From positions 374,001 to 438,000 of the forward strand of contig JAQFVV010000281.1 in NCBI GenBank assembly GCA_028023455.1: 64,000 bases of DNA, given 5' to 3'. The translations under genes were made by a program, and so were the position numbers. This DNA is from Epiperipatus broadwayi. Its lineage: Eukaryota > Onychophora > Udeonychophora > Euonychophora > Peripatidae. Under the pieces are notes generated by a model. That model was given only the letters and a program-made list of their open reading frames with translations, was not told where the DNA came from and did no database searches. Below are positions 1 to 13,424 of the stretch, one piece after another (the first letter of the stretch is position 1; the number at the start of each line of letters is the position of its first letter).

Positions 1-820
1 TATTCCAAAACATACTGACATTCTCCTATTAATTCTACTTTAAAGTAAAGTGTTCTGACATATTTCAAATGTAGATATTGAGCAAATTATTAGCGATTTG
101 ATTTAGTAGCTGGCAGACTTGAACTGACTCTTTAAATTTAGCAGCTCATACTATTATTAAATATCACCATTTTTATATTTAAATTCATATGAGAATTCTT
201 GTTTAATCTGTTTGCTTATCAATTATTTTTAAAATATGCCTAAAATGTTCTGCTTACATTTTATTCTTACACTATTTTGTCTCTTAATAATACTATAAGT
301 GCTCTCTTTCACTGAAACACACACATGTATTTATTATATTATTTTTTATCTAATAATTAAAAATTAGTTAAATAAATGGCTTTTGAATTAAATAAAAATA
401 ATTTCTAAGATTATCATAAATAAATAAGAATTATTATTATTTTTAATCACATTTCACTAAACTTGATGTGTGCTATTGATTTCTTACAGGTTAAACATAT
501 TTGACCCAAATCAGTGGATGGAAAAAAGCAATTTTAAATACATTAAAACAATACAGGCAATAAGCAAAGCAAAATATCATTTATGCTCAACAATAAATTA
601 TTTTGAATGCAAGTAGATAGTCTGTTCAGAATGCAAACCAAGGCAATAAAATCACCAAAAAGACAGAGAAATTTTTAAATCAGTTCTATCAATCTTTATA
701 TTTTACACTAAAATATAAGATTATATGTAATATTCAAAACAATATATATATATATCAAAATATAATAAAATTCACATAAATTATAGTTATTACATCAAAC
801 TTAATTTATTATATGTATAT
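1..820. other. AT-rich sequence, nothing recognised
   Basis: No open reading frame of note, RNA gene or clear repeat boundary is visible. A short TA run lies near 743-756. Confidence 0.5.
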
Positions 821-1162
821 TGTAAAGGTCAGAATCGTCTATCTCGCTAACACACTGCAGAATTCAAACCCCAAACACGAACCTGAACATTCTAGGAGGG
901 GTTGCCTTCTAGATATACTAAGTTCAATTCTAAAGTCCAAATTTCACAGCACCACCTATGTGATAATGTATCTGATGCTACTACTAGTATAACCTTTTAC
1001 CGGTGCCTGGTGGTCAGGGAGAAACAGAGAGACTCTATACTAAGATAAGTTTGGGTTGCTAATTAACATCTATGGATAGTACAAAAGAAATGTATAAAAT
1101 AGATGTATAGACTGAGACAGCGATAGGGATCAACAAAATAAAAGATCAAAATTAGTTTTTAA

Positions 1163-1273
1163 AAGATTTAAAATATTTATTTAGACAGAAATATATATAT
1201 ATATATATATATATATTTATGTCTAAATAAATATATATATATTTATTTAGACAGAAATATATATATATATAAT
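1163..1273. repeat. TA microsatellite inside a short inverted repeat
   Basis: A TA run at about 1190-1216 is flanked by tatttagacagaaat on the left and atttatgtctaaataaat on the right, an inverted pair. The left-hand motif then recurs directly before a second TA run ending near 1271. This can form a hairpin and looks like repeat slippage. Confidence 0.7.
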
Positions 1274-3618
1274 GCCACTGTATGCTTATATGAGACAGGG
1301 ACACTTATTAAATAATTGTTAGCATTACTTTCCATAAAATTACAAAAAAAAGGTTGTTAAGAAAATATATTCTATCCCTCAGGCTAATAGTATTATGATA
1401 ATGTGCTTGAAAGAGATGAGAACATGTGCGAGGTACTTTGAGTAACTTTGAAGTTTAATAAAACATTTGAATATTAAGAGTTATAGAATATTTATTGATT
1501 TCGAGAATAGCAGGGACAAAAGCTTACTAAATGATAAAGGGGGGATGTGATCAAGGCATTTATTTTATATTTATAATTAAAGTTACATTGGGAGGTCGGT
1601 ATTGCTAATAATGAATTTATTAAAAGATGGTGATTGTGATTCATTTAAATCACGGATGCTTTGTAAACTAAATAAAATAATGTTGGATATTTGAAATGAC
1701 TATGGAGGGCATCTCACTGCTAACCCATAGGAAGGTGTTGTCATGGATAGTCGAAGTCTGGACTCATCCAAAACTTAGTGGCTGGGTGACGACTATGTCT
1801 AATTTTCAGGTGTGACATTTGTGTACACACTCTGCCTGGGAACCACAGGAAACAAAAGAAGAATGGACTTGGCCATTTAAAATCCTTGGAAAAAAACAAA
1901 GCGGTCTCAACAACCAATTCATTTACCAGCAATACTCGACTAACGTATACAAAACATACAAAATGGGTTTACATGGATTGAGAAATGCTCAAATTCCTAG
2001 AAATTTATTTAAAAGGGTCCACCCATTCTCGACATCAATTACGAACTTTAAAATTAAAGTCGAATATTTTAAAATAAGAAAATGCATGCTTGTGGGTTTG
2101 AAAAGAAAGCATAGATTTATTTACACAAACATGCATTTGGGACACATTTAATCATTGACCTTGCACATACTCTCATATTAGGTTAAAATAGATAAAATGT
2201 AGATTTTAAACTATTTAATTATTATACATATTAAAGAAGATTAGAATAGCCCTTGAACGAGTGATTCACAAGATAATAAAATTGGGAATTATTTATAAAT
2301 TTAAAATATGCCTTAATATCAGCATCTTACTTTCAACAAAAGAGAATAATTCACTCGATCAAAGAATATTCTGACACACTATCATAATAAAATAAAAAAA
2401 AGATTAATAAATAGAAAATATTAACCCAAGAATAGAGAGCAAAACTGTTGATTATATTAGAACATGTTAAAGAATACATAATAAAGTCAAGTAAAATAAA
2501 CGAAAAACAATTTAAAATAGCTATAGCATGTTAGTTAGGAATCACAAAAGCTCTAGGGTTAATTTGGGGTTACCTCTGGAGAAGCATTTGCAGGTAGATT
2601 GATGGTCGGCAGATTTTATACGATTCAGCAGCAAAATCTGGTATTGTTCATATTTTTGGCAGCAGCAGGAGTTTGGGGTTTCTTATGTGATAGCTTTCGA
2701 TGGTATAGAGTAGCAGCCGGCCATTCTGGAGAGGAAAATAACCTTCTTGCTGGTTCTACTCCATCATGACAAGGTTAGCAATTTTGAAGGTTGGGTGGTT
2801 CATAGGTGAAACTGTAGACACAGTAAATTAATTTGAAGATGAAAACTCAGCTTCAAATATAAGTTCGCAGGCACATGACTGGACAATCTCAGGACAATAT
2901 TATTTTAGAAATCTTGCTTGAAGAAATAATGTGAGAATAATATTAGAATCACAAGAAAATTTGCTAGAATATTTTTTAGTAACATTTGCTGAAATATCAC
3001 TAGAAAGGAGAACAAAAAAACCCATAATTTTTATAGTGGATTTGAACAATACAACTGCCCTGGAGCATTACAAAAATATTTTGGACTTTGCTTACTTATC
3101 AGCTATAATCAATCCTATCCGAATGTCTAAAGGAATTCAACAAAATTTTAATTAATTTTTATTGTTAATTTCCTTGTCGACATTTGAATTACAAACTTGA
3201 TTTAATTAAAATAACTTTTACTAATTGAAGGAAAACCTTAAGTGGACATCTGCTGTATTTTTAGATAAGCTTCTATAACATTAAATAATTAAACTATTGT
3301 TCCTCCCAGCCCTCATTTATTTTTACAGAAATATATGGCATGACTTTTATTAAATCCAAAGAAAATTATTCTACTTTTTAAATTTCAATATTTGAATCTA
3401 TTTACTAAATGAATATGAATTTTATTTTAAATCAAAAAAAAATATTACGACTGTAATATATTTTGTAAATAGATTCAACAAAATAATTTTAAATGACAAT
3501 TTATAATCTTGACATAAGTTTTAAAATGCATATCATAGTGTGTGTGCAATTACGACCTATATAACCTACTTTTAAATAAATCTAAATTATGTGAACATAC
3601 ACATAATCCATAACATTT

Positions 3619-3748
3619 TATTTATTTGGGCATGAGTTATACTTATATATATATAACATGAGTATTGTACTCATGGTTATATATATTATTTATTTGGGCA
3701 TGAGTTATACTTATATATATATAACATGAGTATTGTACTCATGGTTTA
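3619..3748. repeat. Tandem duplication of about 65 bp
   Basis: Two adjacent near-identical copies start with tttatttgggcatgagttat, run through a TA tract and end with gtattgtactcatggtt. Each copy contains a small hairpin (catgagta/tactcatg). No coding role is seen. Confidence 0.85.
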
Positions 3749-4169
3749 AAATTGGGCAGGATTTTTGGTATATACACACATTGCAGACACACTATGATAG
3801 ATTGGGGTTCAAACTAAGGTATGAGGATAGGAAAGAGGTGAGAAAACGTGAAACAAAAATCTGCAAAGCAGATCTTATTGTTTCAGTATATATATATTTG
3901 AATTTAATGGCAGTTGAGGAAGGTTTAAGAAATTAAGCAAAAGTACTTCTGCAGATTTAAGGATTGTTTATAATAGTTTGTAAACTGTTAAATTTATTAT
4001 TTCAATTATAATTACAATTTTGTTTTTAATTAATGCACATTTTATTTATTTTATAAATATTGTAATGGTATACATATGCCGTTACATTATTTTAAAATTA
4101 GGGTGGAAGGGGAAAATGAATTGTAAATAAAATTGATTTATTAAAAACGTAAAAGAAAATTAAAAGTTA

Positions 4170-4215
4170 TTTTAACACACACACACGCACACATACACAC
4201 ATATATATATATATA
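4170..4215. repeat. (CA)n/(TA)n compound microsatellite
   Basis: About 25 bases of imperfect CA repeat run straight into a TA repeat. Confidence 0.9.
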
Positions 4216-6035
4216 ATCACACAGATAGAAAACTATTAAAAAAATTATTTAAAAGAGGGTTAAAAAAGTGAAAATCTAAAGATTAGTATTTTTGTTAAAA
4301 AGTAATATAAAAGAAAATAGAAACAAATGTTAATTAGTTTCTATTTAAAAGAATCACATTTATATCTTAATGAATGGAAATGATTGTTCTATTAATTGAA
4401 TCTAAAGCAAATGAACTCTTGGATAAGTTGTAATGTAAAGATCAGATGAGAGATAAACAGTTACAGATTATGATTTCCTGCTCTGGAACAGATTGACTAA
4501 GCCACATATGGGCCAGAAAAAAAAAACATCAGGACTAATAAGAACAAAGGACATCATCAAAACAAAAATTTCAGATAAGAGAGGCTATAAGTTGTAAAAG
4601 ATGGAAATATCAAATTATTATAACTTTTTACTCAGAAAATGAAGTAACTGTTGATTCATGAACTGCATTGTGGAACACAAAATATTAGGGTCTTGAAATG
4701 AATTAATTTCCTGTTATGCACCAGATGATGTGGCCTCCAAATTGATGATTACAGAAAGGCAACAAATAACAGACCAGTCTTCCCAAAAATGATCTAAATA
4801 TTAAATGGACTTCAGTTGGATGAGTGCGATGCATCATCCACAAGATGTATTTTAAATAAATCTACCTTCAAAAGTATGAGCTTTTGTTTATCTAAATTGA
4901 AACAGGAACTTCAAAAAAAATTGAAAAATATTTAAGAACTTTCAAATATGGAAACCTCTAAAAATCTTTTATCTGATTGAGTATAAATTTAAATTATACA
5001 TATTCTCCCAATATGTTTGCTAATCAATCATTTTAATTTTTATTTTTTGTTATGTGCTAAACTAAATTATTAACTTGTATTAAATTTAAGTTGAGTGTAG
5101 ATAGCTGCATAGATTTGTTATGTTTATGTTACTTTAAGAGGTTAATTTCAGGCTGTCAGTCTGTAGTTGAAATAAGATTAATGGAGTCATGTATGGGTGT
5201 TTCATGTCAATGGAATATGAAGTGCACTAGCATACAGGGCTTAGTATCACATTTAAATTCATGTCCCAAAAGTATAGCCATCATGTTGCTAATGGACACA
5301 TGTATTTCCTGCACCATGGATTATTCTTGCTCTATGGATTGGGATTATAAGATGGCAAGTTCCGCTCTTCTTCCATATGGAATATTTTATATTTTTCATA
5401 TTAAATGATTACTCAACTTGCCAGACATATGCTCATTCCTGTATTGGACAAGGATCATTCTTCCTTAAATAATAATATGCTGCAGACACACATTCCTGTT
5501 AGTATAGTTTTATGTTGACATCTTCATGTTGCATTGATCACATTAATATATCTTTTAGCTGAGTTTAATTTAACTGTGAACTTATATCTTGGAGTTAAAA
5601 GAGTAGAGTTAGTCAAGTGTGCACTCTATGTAGTGTATTTATGCCTACCATTCTAATATATTAAATTGCATAAACTGTCCATCTGTGTGAACTTACCAAG
5701 ATATCGAAACTTATAGTTAAAAATAGTAATAAAACCTAGAGCAATGTTAAATAATTTATTCCTCAAATTAATTTTTATATGTGTATGTAAATAAATGTTT
5801 ATGTAATTATCACTGGAAGTGTCTTATTTTATTTTTTTAACCAATAATATTGTAAAAGTTTATATCATTAAATCTCAGCTACTCCATGAGCTAGTGACTG
5901 GAGCACATCAGTTGAAGTAAAATGGAATCCTAACAAGAAGTATTTGTCTGCTATAGAAATTTTACAGATTCAAATGGCATGGTAGCCCAGTATGGCAGAT
6001 AGCATAAAAGAATAATTCGCTGACCATTATATTTA
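4216..6035. other. Intergenic AT-rich sequence, nothing recognised
   Basis: A reading frame at 5091-5408 (+) is open for 105 codons. It has no recognisable domain and its cysteines follow no motif I know. No other structure is supported. Confidence 0.5.
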
Positions 6036-6114
6036 TATATATATATATATCATCAAAACTACCCCAAATCTAAAATTAAACCAGACCAGAATAAAAATAA
6101 TATTAAAACACAAC

Positions 6115-6150
6115 CTAAGGTTTCACTGCTACAAGCAGACTTCTCAAGTG
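6115..6150 (-). ncRNA. Degenerate hammerhead-ribozyme-like motif of PLE 3' end
   Basis: On the minus strand, downstream of the endonuclease frame, CTTGAGA is followed by a CTGC/GCAG stem with a TTGTA loop, then (T)GAAA, then a CC-TTA-GG mini-stem. The order (CUGANGA-like, stem II, GAAA, tiny stem III) is that of PLE hammerheads, and the position after the ORF fits. The first core box departs from CUGAUGA, so it is probably inactive. Confidence 0.45.
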
Positions 6151-6192
6151 TAAAGAAATAATAAAAAAAAAACACACACATTATATATACTA

Positions 6193-7249
6193 TTAAAAAC
6201 TACCCACAAATCCATTCACTTCCCATCCACCCTTAATATTAAAAGAACTCTTAAATAAGTTAATTGCTTCAGAATCATAAATTTTCAATAATAAAGACTC
6301 TTTAATTCTTCTTTTGATTTCATTTCTCTCAAAGAAGACAACCTTAGCTTCATCAAAATCAATAGTGTGGCCTGTATCTTTTTCATGGACATACAAAGCA
6401 GAACTAAGATATCTATTTTTAACTCTACTTTTATGAACCTTTACTCTTTCATTTAAACTCAAACTACTCTGACCTATGTAAACCTTCTTACAAAATAAAC
6501 AAGGAATAAAATATACCACACCAGGAATAGTCTTTCTATCAAAAACTTCCTTTGTATTATTCAATAAATTATTCAATGTAACACCCCTTTTCCAAGCAAC
6601 TTTCTTATTTCCAAACAATTTACTATTTCTACACACAATTTTATAAGAAGACAATTTAAATGGCAAAGAAATAAAATCATATTTTTCTTTAACCTTTACA
6701 TCCTTACAAATATTACTATTAAATAAAATACTTTTAACAAATTTATCAGAGTATCCAACACTCAAATAATCTTTATAAAATTGATATTTCTGAAACAAAG
6801 CTACCCCACTAGAATTATTTAATTTAATATTCCTATGACAATAATTCCTTAAACAGCTACTTTATGAGATACAGACTGATAGCTATCAGGTTTAATTATA
6901 GATCTTAATTCTTTACTTTTAACTAAATGACTGCACAATAAACAATTAGTTTCTATATTTCTAATCACCAAAAGATCTAAAAATTTTAACTTACCAAAAA
7001 TCTAACCCCCCTCCTTCTAACACAAATTTTATAGAAGGATCAAAACAATTAAACTCATTTACAAATTCCTTCAATTTACCATTCTCAACAACAAATAAAC
7101 AATCATCAACATATCTGACAAATAATTTTACATATAAACAATTCTTTTTAACAATAATTTCCTCTTCCATAAAACTAATATAAACTGAACATACTAAAGG
7201 AGAAATAATATAACCTATTATCCACCCTTCCTTAATCTTATAAAAATTA
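6193..7249 (-). pseudogene. PLE polyprotein remnant: reverse transcriptase C-terminal half plus GIY-YIG endonuclease
   Basis: PLE proteins combine a reverse transcriptase with a C-terminal GIY-YIG nuclease that nicks the target and primes cDNA synthesis. Read on the minus strand from 7249, the remnant starts in RT motif B (GYIISPLVCSVY). It passes the catalytic YVDD at about 7105 and an FLDLL block, then crosses frameshifts and stops near 6800-7000. It continues in a 201-codon open frame (6798-6193). That frame holds VVYFIPC (residues 94-100), a second cysteine at 103, YIG at 107-109, R118, H122, E167 and N180, matching the expected GIY-YIG PLE residues. The fingers and motif A are missing because of 5' truncation. 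It cannot encode an active element, although the endonuclease frame itself is intact. Confidence 0.9.
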
Positions 7250-7271
7250 CCTTTATAAGTTTTATAAAGAT

Positions 7272-7990
7272 TAATTTTTATAAGATTAAGGAAGGGTGGA
7301 TAATAGGTTATATTATTTCTCCTTTAGTATGTTCAGTTTATATTAGTTTTATGGAAGAGGAAATTATTGTTAAAAAGAATTGTTTATATGTAAAATTATT
7401 TGTCAGATATGTTGATGATTGTTTATTTGTTGTTGAGAATGGTAAATTGAAGGAATTTGTAAATGAGTTTAATTGTTTTGATCCTTCTATAAAATTTGTG
7501 TTAGAAGGAGGGGGGTTAGATTTTGGTAAGTTAAAATTTTTAGATCTTTTGTGATTAAAATATGAAACTAATTGTTTATTGTAGTCATTTAGTTAAAAGT
7601 AAAGAATTAAGATCTATAATTAAACCTGATAGCTATAGTCTGTATCTCATAAAGTACTGCTTTAAGGAATTATTGTCATAGGAATATTAAATTAAATAAT
7701 TCTATGGGGAGCTTTGTTTCGAAATTCAATTTTATAAAGATTATTTAAGTGTTGGATCTCTGAAAATTTGTTAAAAGTATTTTATTTAATAGTAATATTT
7801 GTAAGGAGTAGGTTAAAGAAAAATATGATTTTATTTCTTTGCCATTTAAATTGTCTTCTTATATTGTGTGTAGAAATAGTAAATTGTTTGGAAATAAGAG
7901 TTGCTGGAAAAGGGGTTACATTGAATAATTTATTGAATAATACAAGGAGTTTTGATAGAAAATATTCCGGTTTATTTTGTGAGCAATATT
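7272..7990 (+). pseudogene. Inverted second copy of the PLE RT/endonuclease segment
   Basis: This is the plus-strand mirror of 6500-7249. An open frame at 7351-7554 contains VRYVDDCLFV, the RT catalytic YxDD motif, followed after a frameshift by the FLDLL block. A second frame at 7768-7998 holds the linker ending GVTLNNLLNN and a damaged start of the GIY-YIG domain, where a deletion removes the VVYFIP stretch. Everything after the first cysteine region is absent. It shows more indels than its partner and is clearly non-functional. Confidence 0.85.
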
Positions 7991-8044
7991 TGGTTTAAAA
8001 AAGAAAAATCTGTCAAAGGTTTTGAAGTATTATTGTTTGTTTTG

Positions 8045-8046
<2 letters not shown>

Positions 8047-8084
<38 letters not shown>
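8047..8084. repeat. (TA)n microsatellite
   Basis: About 18 TA dinucleotides lie between the PLE remnant and the TGTGACC start of unit A. Confidence 0.95.
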
Positions 8085-8087
<3 letters not shown>

Positions 8088-11000
8088 GACCTCTCCACCG
8101 CTAGTCTTCATGCCACACATTGGCAAGCCATAATTGCTATTGTAACCTTCTCCCAAAGACCGCTGTACTACTAATGAATCATATCACATTTTAGGCACCA
8201 TAATCATTACTGTACCCTAGCTACAGCCAATCATCATGCCATCCACATTGGTCAGCATAATCACAACTGTAACCTGGCAACAGCCAGCCTTCATCTACTA
8301 AACAGTCATGTCATGTTGGCAAGTGCCATAATTGCATCTGTAACATAGCTTCCTGATCTAGCTGGTCACCAACGAATCATACCACACATTTTAGTGATTA
8401 AATTCTCTTATGGAACCTAACATACTCACACGATCAATAATATAAGCATGAAGAAACAAAAATGCAAAACTAACGAAATGATTCCTGGACTGAATAAAAC
8501 TAGCATGAAACTGTCGATCTAAAGAAGATCACAAGGCGACTAATAAAGATAAAAACTTCTGGTCAAACCAGCCCTGAAATCCACACAAACAAAATGAGAT
8601 GAGTTAACTTTGATATTCAGCAAATTAATAAAATAACTAATAATTATATGTCTTGAGTGATGATGAAATTCAACTTATAAATGAAATGATAAGTAAAGTA
8701 TGATATAGATGATTAAATCGATGATGGAAAGAAGTAATAATGGAATAGTGGAATAAAATGAGTCTAAGAGTGAAGAGAAAAGAACGAATATATATGAGAA
8801 TAATGAATGATTAAGATGATGATAGAATAAGAATTAATGAATAGTTGAGGTGATAAAAGAATAAAAGTTAATGTATGATTAATCAATTATGATAATGAAT
8901 TAATGTCAAATGAGAATGAATAACTAAAAGAACGATCAAGATGAAATTGAAGAAAATGATGGAGACTGAAATCTTAAATTATAAACTAATATGGTATTCA
9001 ATAGTAAAAAGATCAGCTAAATAAAAATAGGGATTTCAAGCTTGACACAACCAGAATCTCTATCATGAAGTTAAAACAAACTATACATCTTATGCCAAAA
9101 TAAGTAATTTACATATTAAAGCTTAGCTAACTTTCATAAAACGGTGAAATTAATCTATTTCAAGTCTTACTATAACAATCGACTAAATATAGATTTCATT
9201 ACAAATTTAAATTTTATTTTGAAATTTAACAACTAATTCTTCTCAGGGTTCAAACACTCAAAATCATTATAAAACTATATTTGGGTCAGTAAGAGGGATT
9301 TTACCATTACTCAAACATAATGCACAAAACAGCTCTCAATATAACTTAAATCAAGAATTATATTTAGCAGTTCTAAAGAAACTTTATAACTAATATAAAG
9401 TTTAAAATTTATGAATGGAAATGACTTTTTGATCATTAAAAAACAATAACTTACCAAATTCCTTTTCTTAAATAATTATAAACCATGTGACCAAGATCAG
9501 TGAATGATAGCTCTGCAGATTTAACCAAATTAATCAAATCAAGATTATGTTTATCTTTTAATATATTGTTTAAAACAATCTGTACTACAAGTTATTAACA
9601 TTTCAATTATTGTGTGATGATGCATTAGATGTACCAATAAATTACAAGACTTACCAAAATTATTATGATATAGCATAATATAGTTAATAGTGCTATATTG
9701 GTTGATGATGATTTCAATTTATAATCTGATAGGTTGATAGCAATAACAATAATAATGTATATATGTGGTAATTAGCAATAAGATTACAGGCAACTACATA
9801 AATTTTTAAATACAACAAACTTTATTTACACTATGTACAAAACTTTAATTTACAGATATGGCATGAAATAAAACTAATCTGTTAAAATAATTTATGGATG
9901 GGACAAATACTTATTATCCCTTTGACCATATACTCAGCAAATTATATAACTGGCTTAGAACCTAATATTCACAATATCATTTGTTACACTTTGGCATATT
10001 TTTAAGAATCAGATAATAAAACCTATTTAAGCTGCACTAGCACTTAAATTACATAATAGCAGTATATTTAGAACTTTAGGATATGCACAAAGTTTAAATT
10101 TAGAATTCCAACATTATAAAGTATTGCATTATCCCAAAGCCCTATCTTTTATCAGAATATGATAAGGACAATTATCACATTCTGTGCAATTACTAACTTA
10201 TTTAACTTTGAAATGAATAAGTTTAATGCATTAAATGAATATGATCAAACATTCAAAAGTCAGACACCTAGATCTCATTAAGCATTACCTATGTCCACAG
10301 ATCAACCCTTGAATATGTAACTGATCTTACAATTATATTGTCACATCATTATTTGATGAAAATGAATCCATTCTGCCAATGTGCATCTCTTATTTTTACA
10401 TTTAAAATTTTCTACCATCATTAATAGATTCCAGCTTGGTCTGTCAACAACTGATGATGATATCACAACATCATAAACACTATTTCAATTAATAAATCAC
10501 TATGCTAGATGAGTATTCCTAAATTTAATATTATTTTATACTTGCTATATGATCTGGACCTATTATACTTCACCATACACGGTGGAAAAACTATCTCTAT
10601 ATTATCATGAGAAATTTACCACTAAGATGGGAGACTTTGTAAAACAACATGATAGTTGTATAATAATATATGGCTGATTCTATACCTCTCTATGGGTATA
10701 CGTACGTGTGTGGGCCTTGCCTCACCACGAAAAGACTAGAATTCAAACCATAGATATCCTTTCTTTTTAGGATTATTTATACTAATGAGCATTAATTACT
10801 GCTCAGATTCTATCCATCTTTTCTCTCATGAAATTAGCCATAGGTGACACTTCATCAGCCTATGCTCCATATAAATATTAATATATTGGATGCCATTCAA
10901 TTGGAACATCCTATTAACTAAAAACTGTCACTAGTCATTCTCAAATTATAGCAAGATAAAAACAATACCAACAATAACAGTGAAAATCTACATATTCCAT

Positions 11001-13412
11001 TTTATAATGTAAACTCATTAATGTATTAACAGCCAAATCAAAATACCTATGTCCAATGATCGTTAATCATTTTAGAATGACAACTATATTTTTATTAAAG
11101 AAAGCACGATGGATTTAAACAATAAAGATCAAACCTGTAGTTGTATTCAAAGTGGACACGTTCACTTCTATAGCAAATTACAAAATGAAAAAAAAAAGGT
11201 TTATATCAAATTTTCTTTTATATCAGAAAATAATTCAGCCATGCCAATATAGATATTTTTGATAAAATGTCTGTACATTTACCTTTTTTTTATATATATA
11301 CCTTAAAATTAGTTTTAGACTATGAGAGAAGTAAATATTTTTTTATCACTCTCTAAAAAATGATATATATATTCTCCGGTTTTCTCTTAACAAAAAAAAA
11401 ACATACATAAAATAGATATATATTTTACACATTTTTTTCTTGAACTATATATATATATCTTTCATGCCACAGCAAAACACATATGTTTTAAAAACAAAAT
11501 TTCTAAGTAATACATTACGTAAGTAATAACATAGCAATGATAAAGAAAAATAAAAGCACATTTTTATCCATTAAATTTTATACTCTGTTCATCCCATATA
11601 TTTATCCTGGTGAGTTAGAATAACAACACGACTCTTAAGAATGAATATTGGGGTTAGCAAAACATTGCAGATAACGTATATATATTCTATTCTCCTGTTG
11701 GGTGTGAAATGAGCAATTTTTAAGACTTATCCAAAAGTAAAATTATTTGATGGCTTTAGTATCGATAATTAACGAGGTAATTAAAATTTCCACTTTCAAG
11801 TATATCATGCTTAAAGTTAGTTTATCCATTTTTCTGGAGATACTTTTCTTGAATAATTCTTTAAGCTATTTTAATCTTCAAAAACGAACTTTTTCAAGAC
11901 CTTTATTAATTTATTCTGGAAGCATTTCAAATAAACTATAACAAGAATCATTTATTTATATTTAAAAATCCAGATAATTTTTTCATTGGACATTAGTATA
12001 ATTTTATCACACTTAATATATTTATTTTTCTTTTTAAAGTTATTTACTGGTTTGATTTTGCCTCCGTACAGTAATGTGTAACAACTTTCAATAATCTGAG
12101 CATTGTAAATATTTTAAAATACTATTACAATGACGTATAATTCCCCAATACAATTTTAAAAACAAACATTTATTTTATTACATTTCCACTGGCAAAATAA
12201 TAACTGTTTACTAATACTAAGACGAATTTATCCAATTATCACGTTGACATATTTAGCATTTTAATCAGCTGGTAATTGATTAGTTCTTTCATTGCATAGG
12301 TTCCTGTGATAAAATTTTGCAGACTATAGAGAATAACATTACAAAAATTTTTTCACATTTACTTTATTAAAAGTTAGATTATTTCAAAATGACTTTAAAT
12401 TTATTTACTATATATCATATATAACACTTGTTTTAATATTATCTCCAATGATTATTATTATTATTATTTTTAACTTGATATTTTAATTTATAAGCATATA
12501 ACATCGTTCTGCTGGATAACAAGACTAGCGCGCGAAATATAAACATTATCAACTTTTTAGTCTACTTATAAATGATTTGCGTATCATTTCCAAAGAAGAT
12601 ATTTTAAAAATATACACAACATAAAAGCAAAGGCTTACTTTTACTTGAATTTTCTTGGGTTCAAAACAGTACTTATTCAAATAAAAACTTATCTCCATGG
12701 TTTTAACTTCCTTCTCCCGTGAGAATCCTAGGAAATGTGCAGTCGTGGAAATGGCTTAAAATGATAGCAAGATTTTAAGATTTCTTATTCAAACATTTTT
12801 AGATAGCAAGGTATTCTACTTCCATACAATTAGATTTCAGAATTTTGCTGATTTTTAATTTTTTTCTTATTTTAAATCAGAGCTGAGGTTTGTGTTTACT
12901 TGGTTCTTGTTTTTCTTAATTAGTCCACCCCCTACAACTTTGTTAAAACATATATAGCTTTTATTATATTGCACTCTGGGAGAGAATTAGCCAATGATTT
13001 TGGTTTGCATAATTAGTATTACCCCCTCTGGCTTCATTTTTAATAACTATCCATTATTATTGAATACCGCTTTATGTTTAGTACTAAAAATATGCTTAAA
13101 TAATGTACTATAATGATTTATTTTACAAGGCTTTAACAATTTGATATAATTATTTATTTATTTCAATTGTTATTCAAAACTAATAAAATAGCAATGTATT
13201 TATCTACCAAATAATAATAATACTTTTAAATTGTTATTTTAGTCTAGTCAGAGCCTAGACTGGATTTGAAATCTAATCTCCACTAAAGTAAATTTCCCAG
13301 TACATTCAAAACAATCTTTATTGAATGCCACTTTAGTAAGATTTTAATGTCAAATATATCATCATTTAAAATTTTGGAATTATTAATTTAGGGACCTAAA
13401 TAAAAGGTCACA
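8085..13412 (-). mobile_element. Unit A: 5.3-kb non-coding LTR-like element
   Basis: The unit begins TGTGACC directly after a TA tract and ends GGTCACA directly before another, giving a 7-bp terminal inverted repeat of the TG...CA type seen on LTRs. It is homologous along most of its length to unit B (+ orientation) and unit C (inverted). Shared blocks include aacttctggtcaaac (about 8550), gatcagtgaatgata (about 9495) and acttaccaaaattattatgat (about 9650). No coding frame survives. On the minus strand TGTAAATAAA (about 9815-9830) is a plausible polyadenylation signal, so I list the sense strand as minus. It is probably a giant solo LTR, but a non-coding transposon of another kind is possible. 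Confidence 0.6.
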
Positions 13413-13424
13413 TTATATATATAT

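Larger units (their letters stand above)
821..4086 (-). mobile_element. Possible LTR-like non-coding unit (Y0)
   Basis: The left edge TGTAAAGGTCAGAATC follows a TATAT tract. Its first 250 bases resemble those of unit Z (13425): both have a GGTCAGA(A/G)TC block, a cagaga block and a gctaattaac-type block at similar spacing. A possible right edge is CCGTTACA at 4079-4086, matching the GTTACA end of Z. No coding capacity is recognised inside. The strand is inferred from the Gag-only element's orientation. Both edges and the family link are uncertain. Confidence 0.3.
6036..8084. mobile_element. Penelope-like element copy with head-to-head inverted structure
   Basis: A PLE truncated at its 5' side lies on the minus strand (6050-7249). 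A second truncated copy of the same segment lies on the plus strand (7272-7990). The two meet in a near-perfect palindrome around 7250-7271, whose spacer itself contains the 8-bp hairpin ctttataa/ttataaag. TA tracts bound the composite on both sides (6036-6052 and 8047-8084). The right arm has acquired several indels, including loss of about 20 bases in the GIY region, and ends around 7990. Such inverted copies are common for retroelements integrated by target-primed reverse transcription, through twin priming or template switching. Confidence 0.85.

Noticed and set aside
1741-2151. Overlapping frames on both strands in a GC-richer patch
   Set aside because: No recognisable domain, and the two strands compete. 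It may be repeat-derived.
2931-3155. 74-codon frame with a hydrophobic IIFIVDL stretch like a Walker B strand
   Set aside because: The resemblance is confined to a few residues and no P-loop precedes it, so no function is claimed. A protein-profile search would decide.
3619-3748. CRISPR-like spacing of repeats
   Set aside because: There are only two adjacent copies without spacers, in a eukaryotic transposon-rich context.
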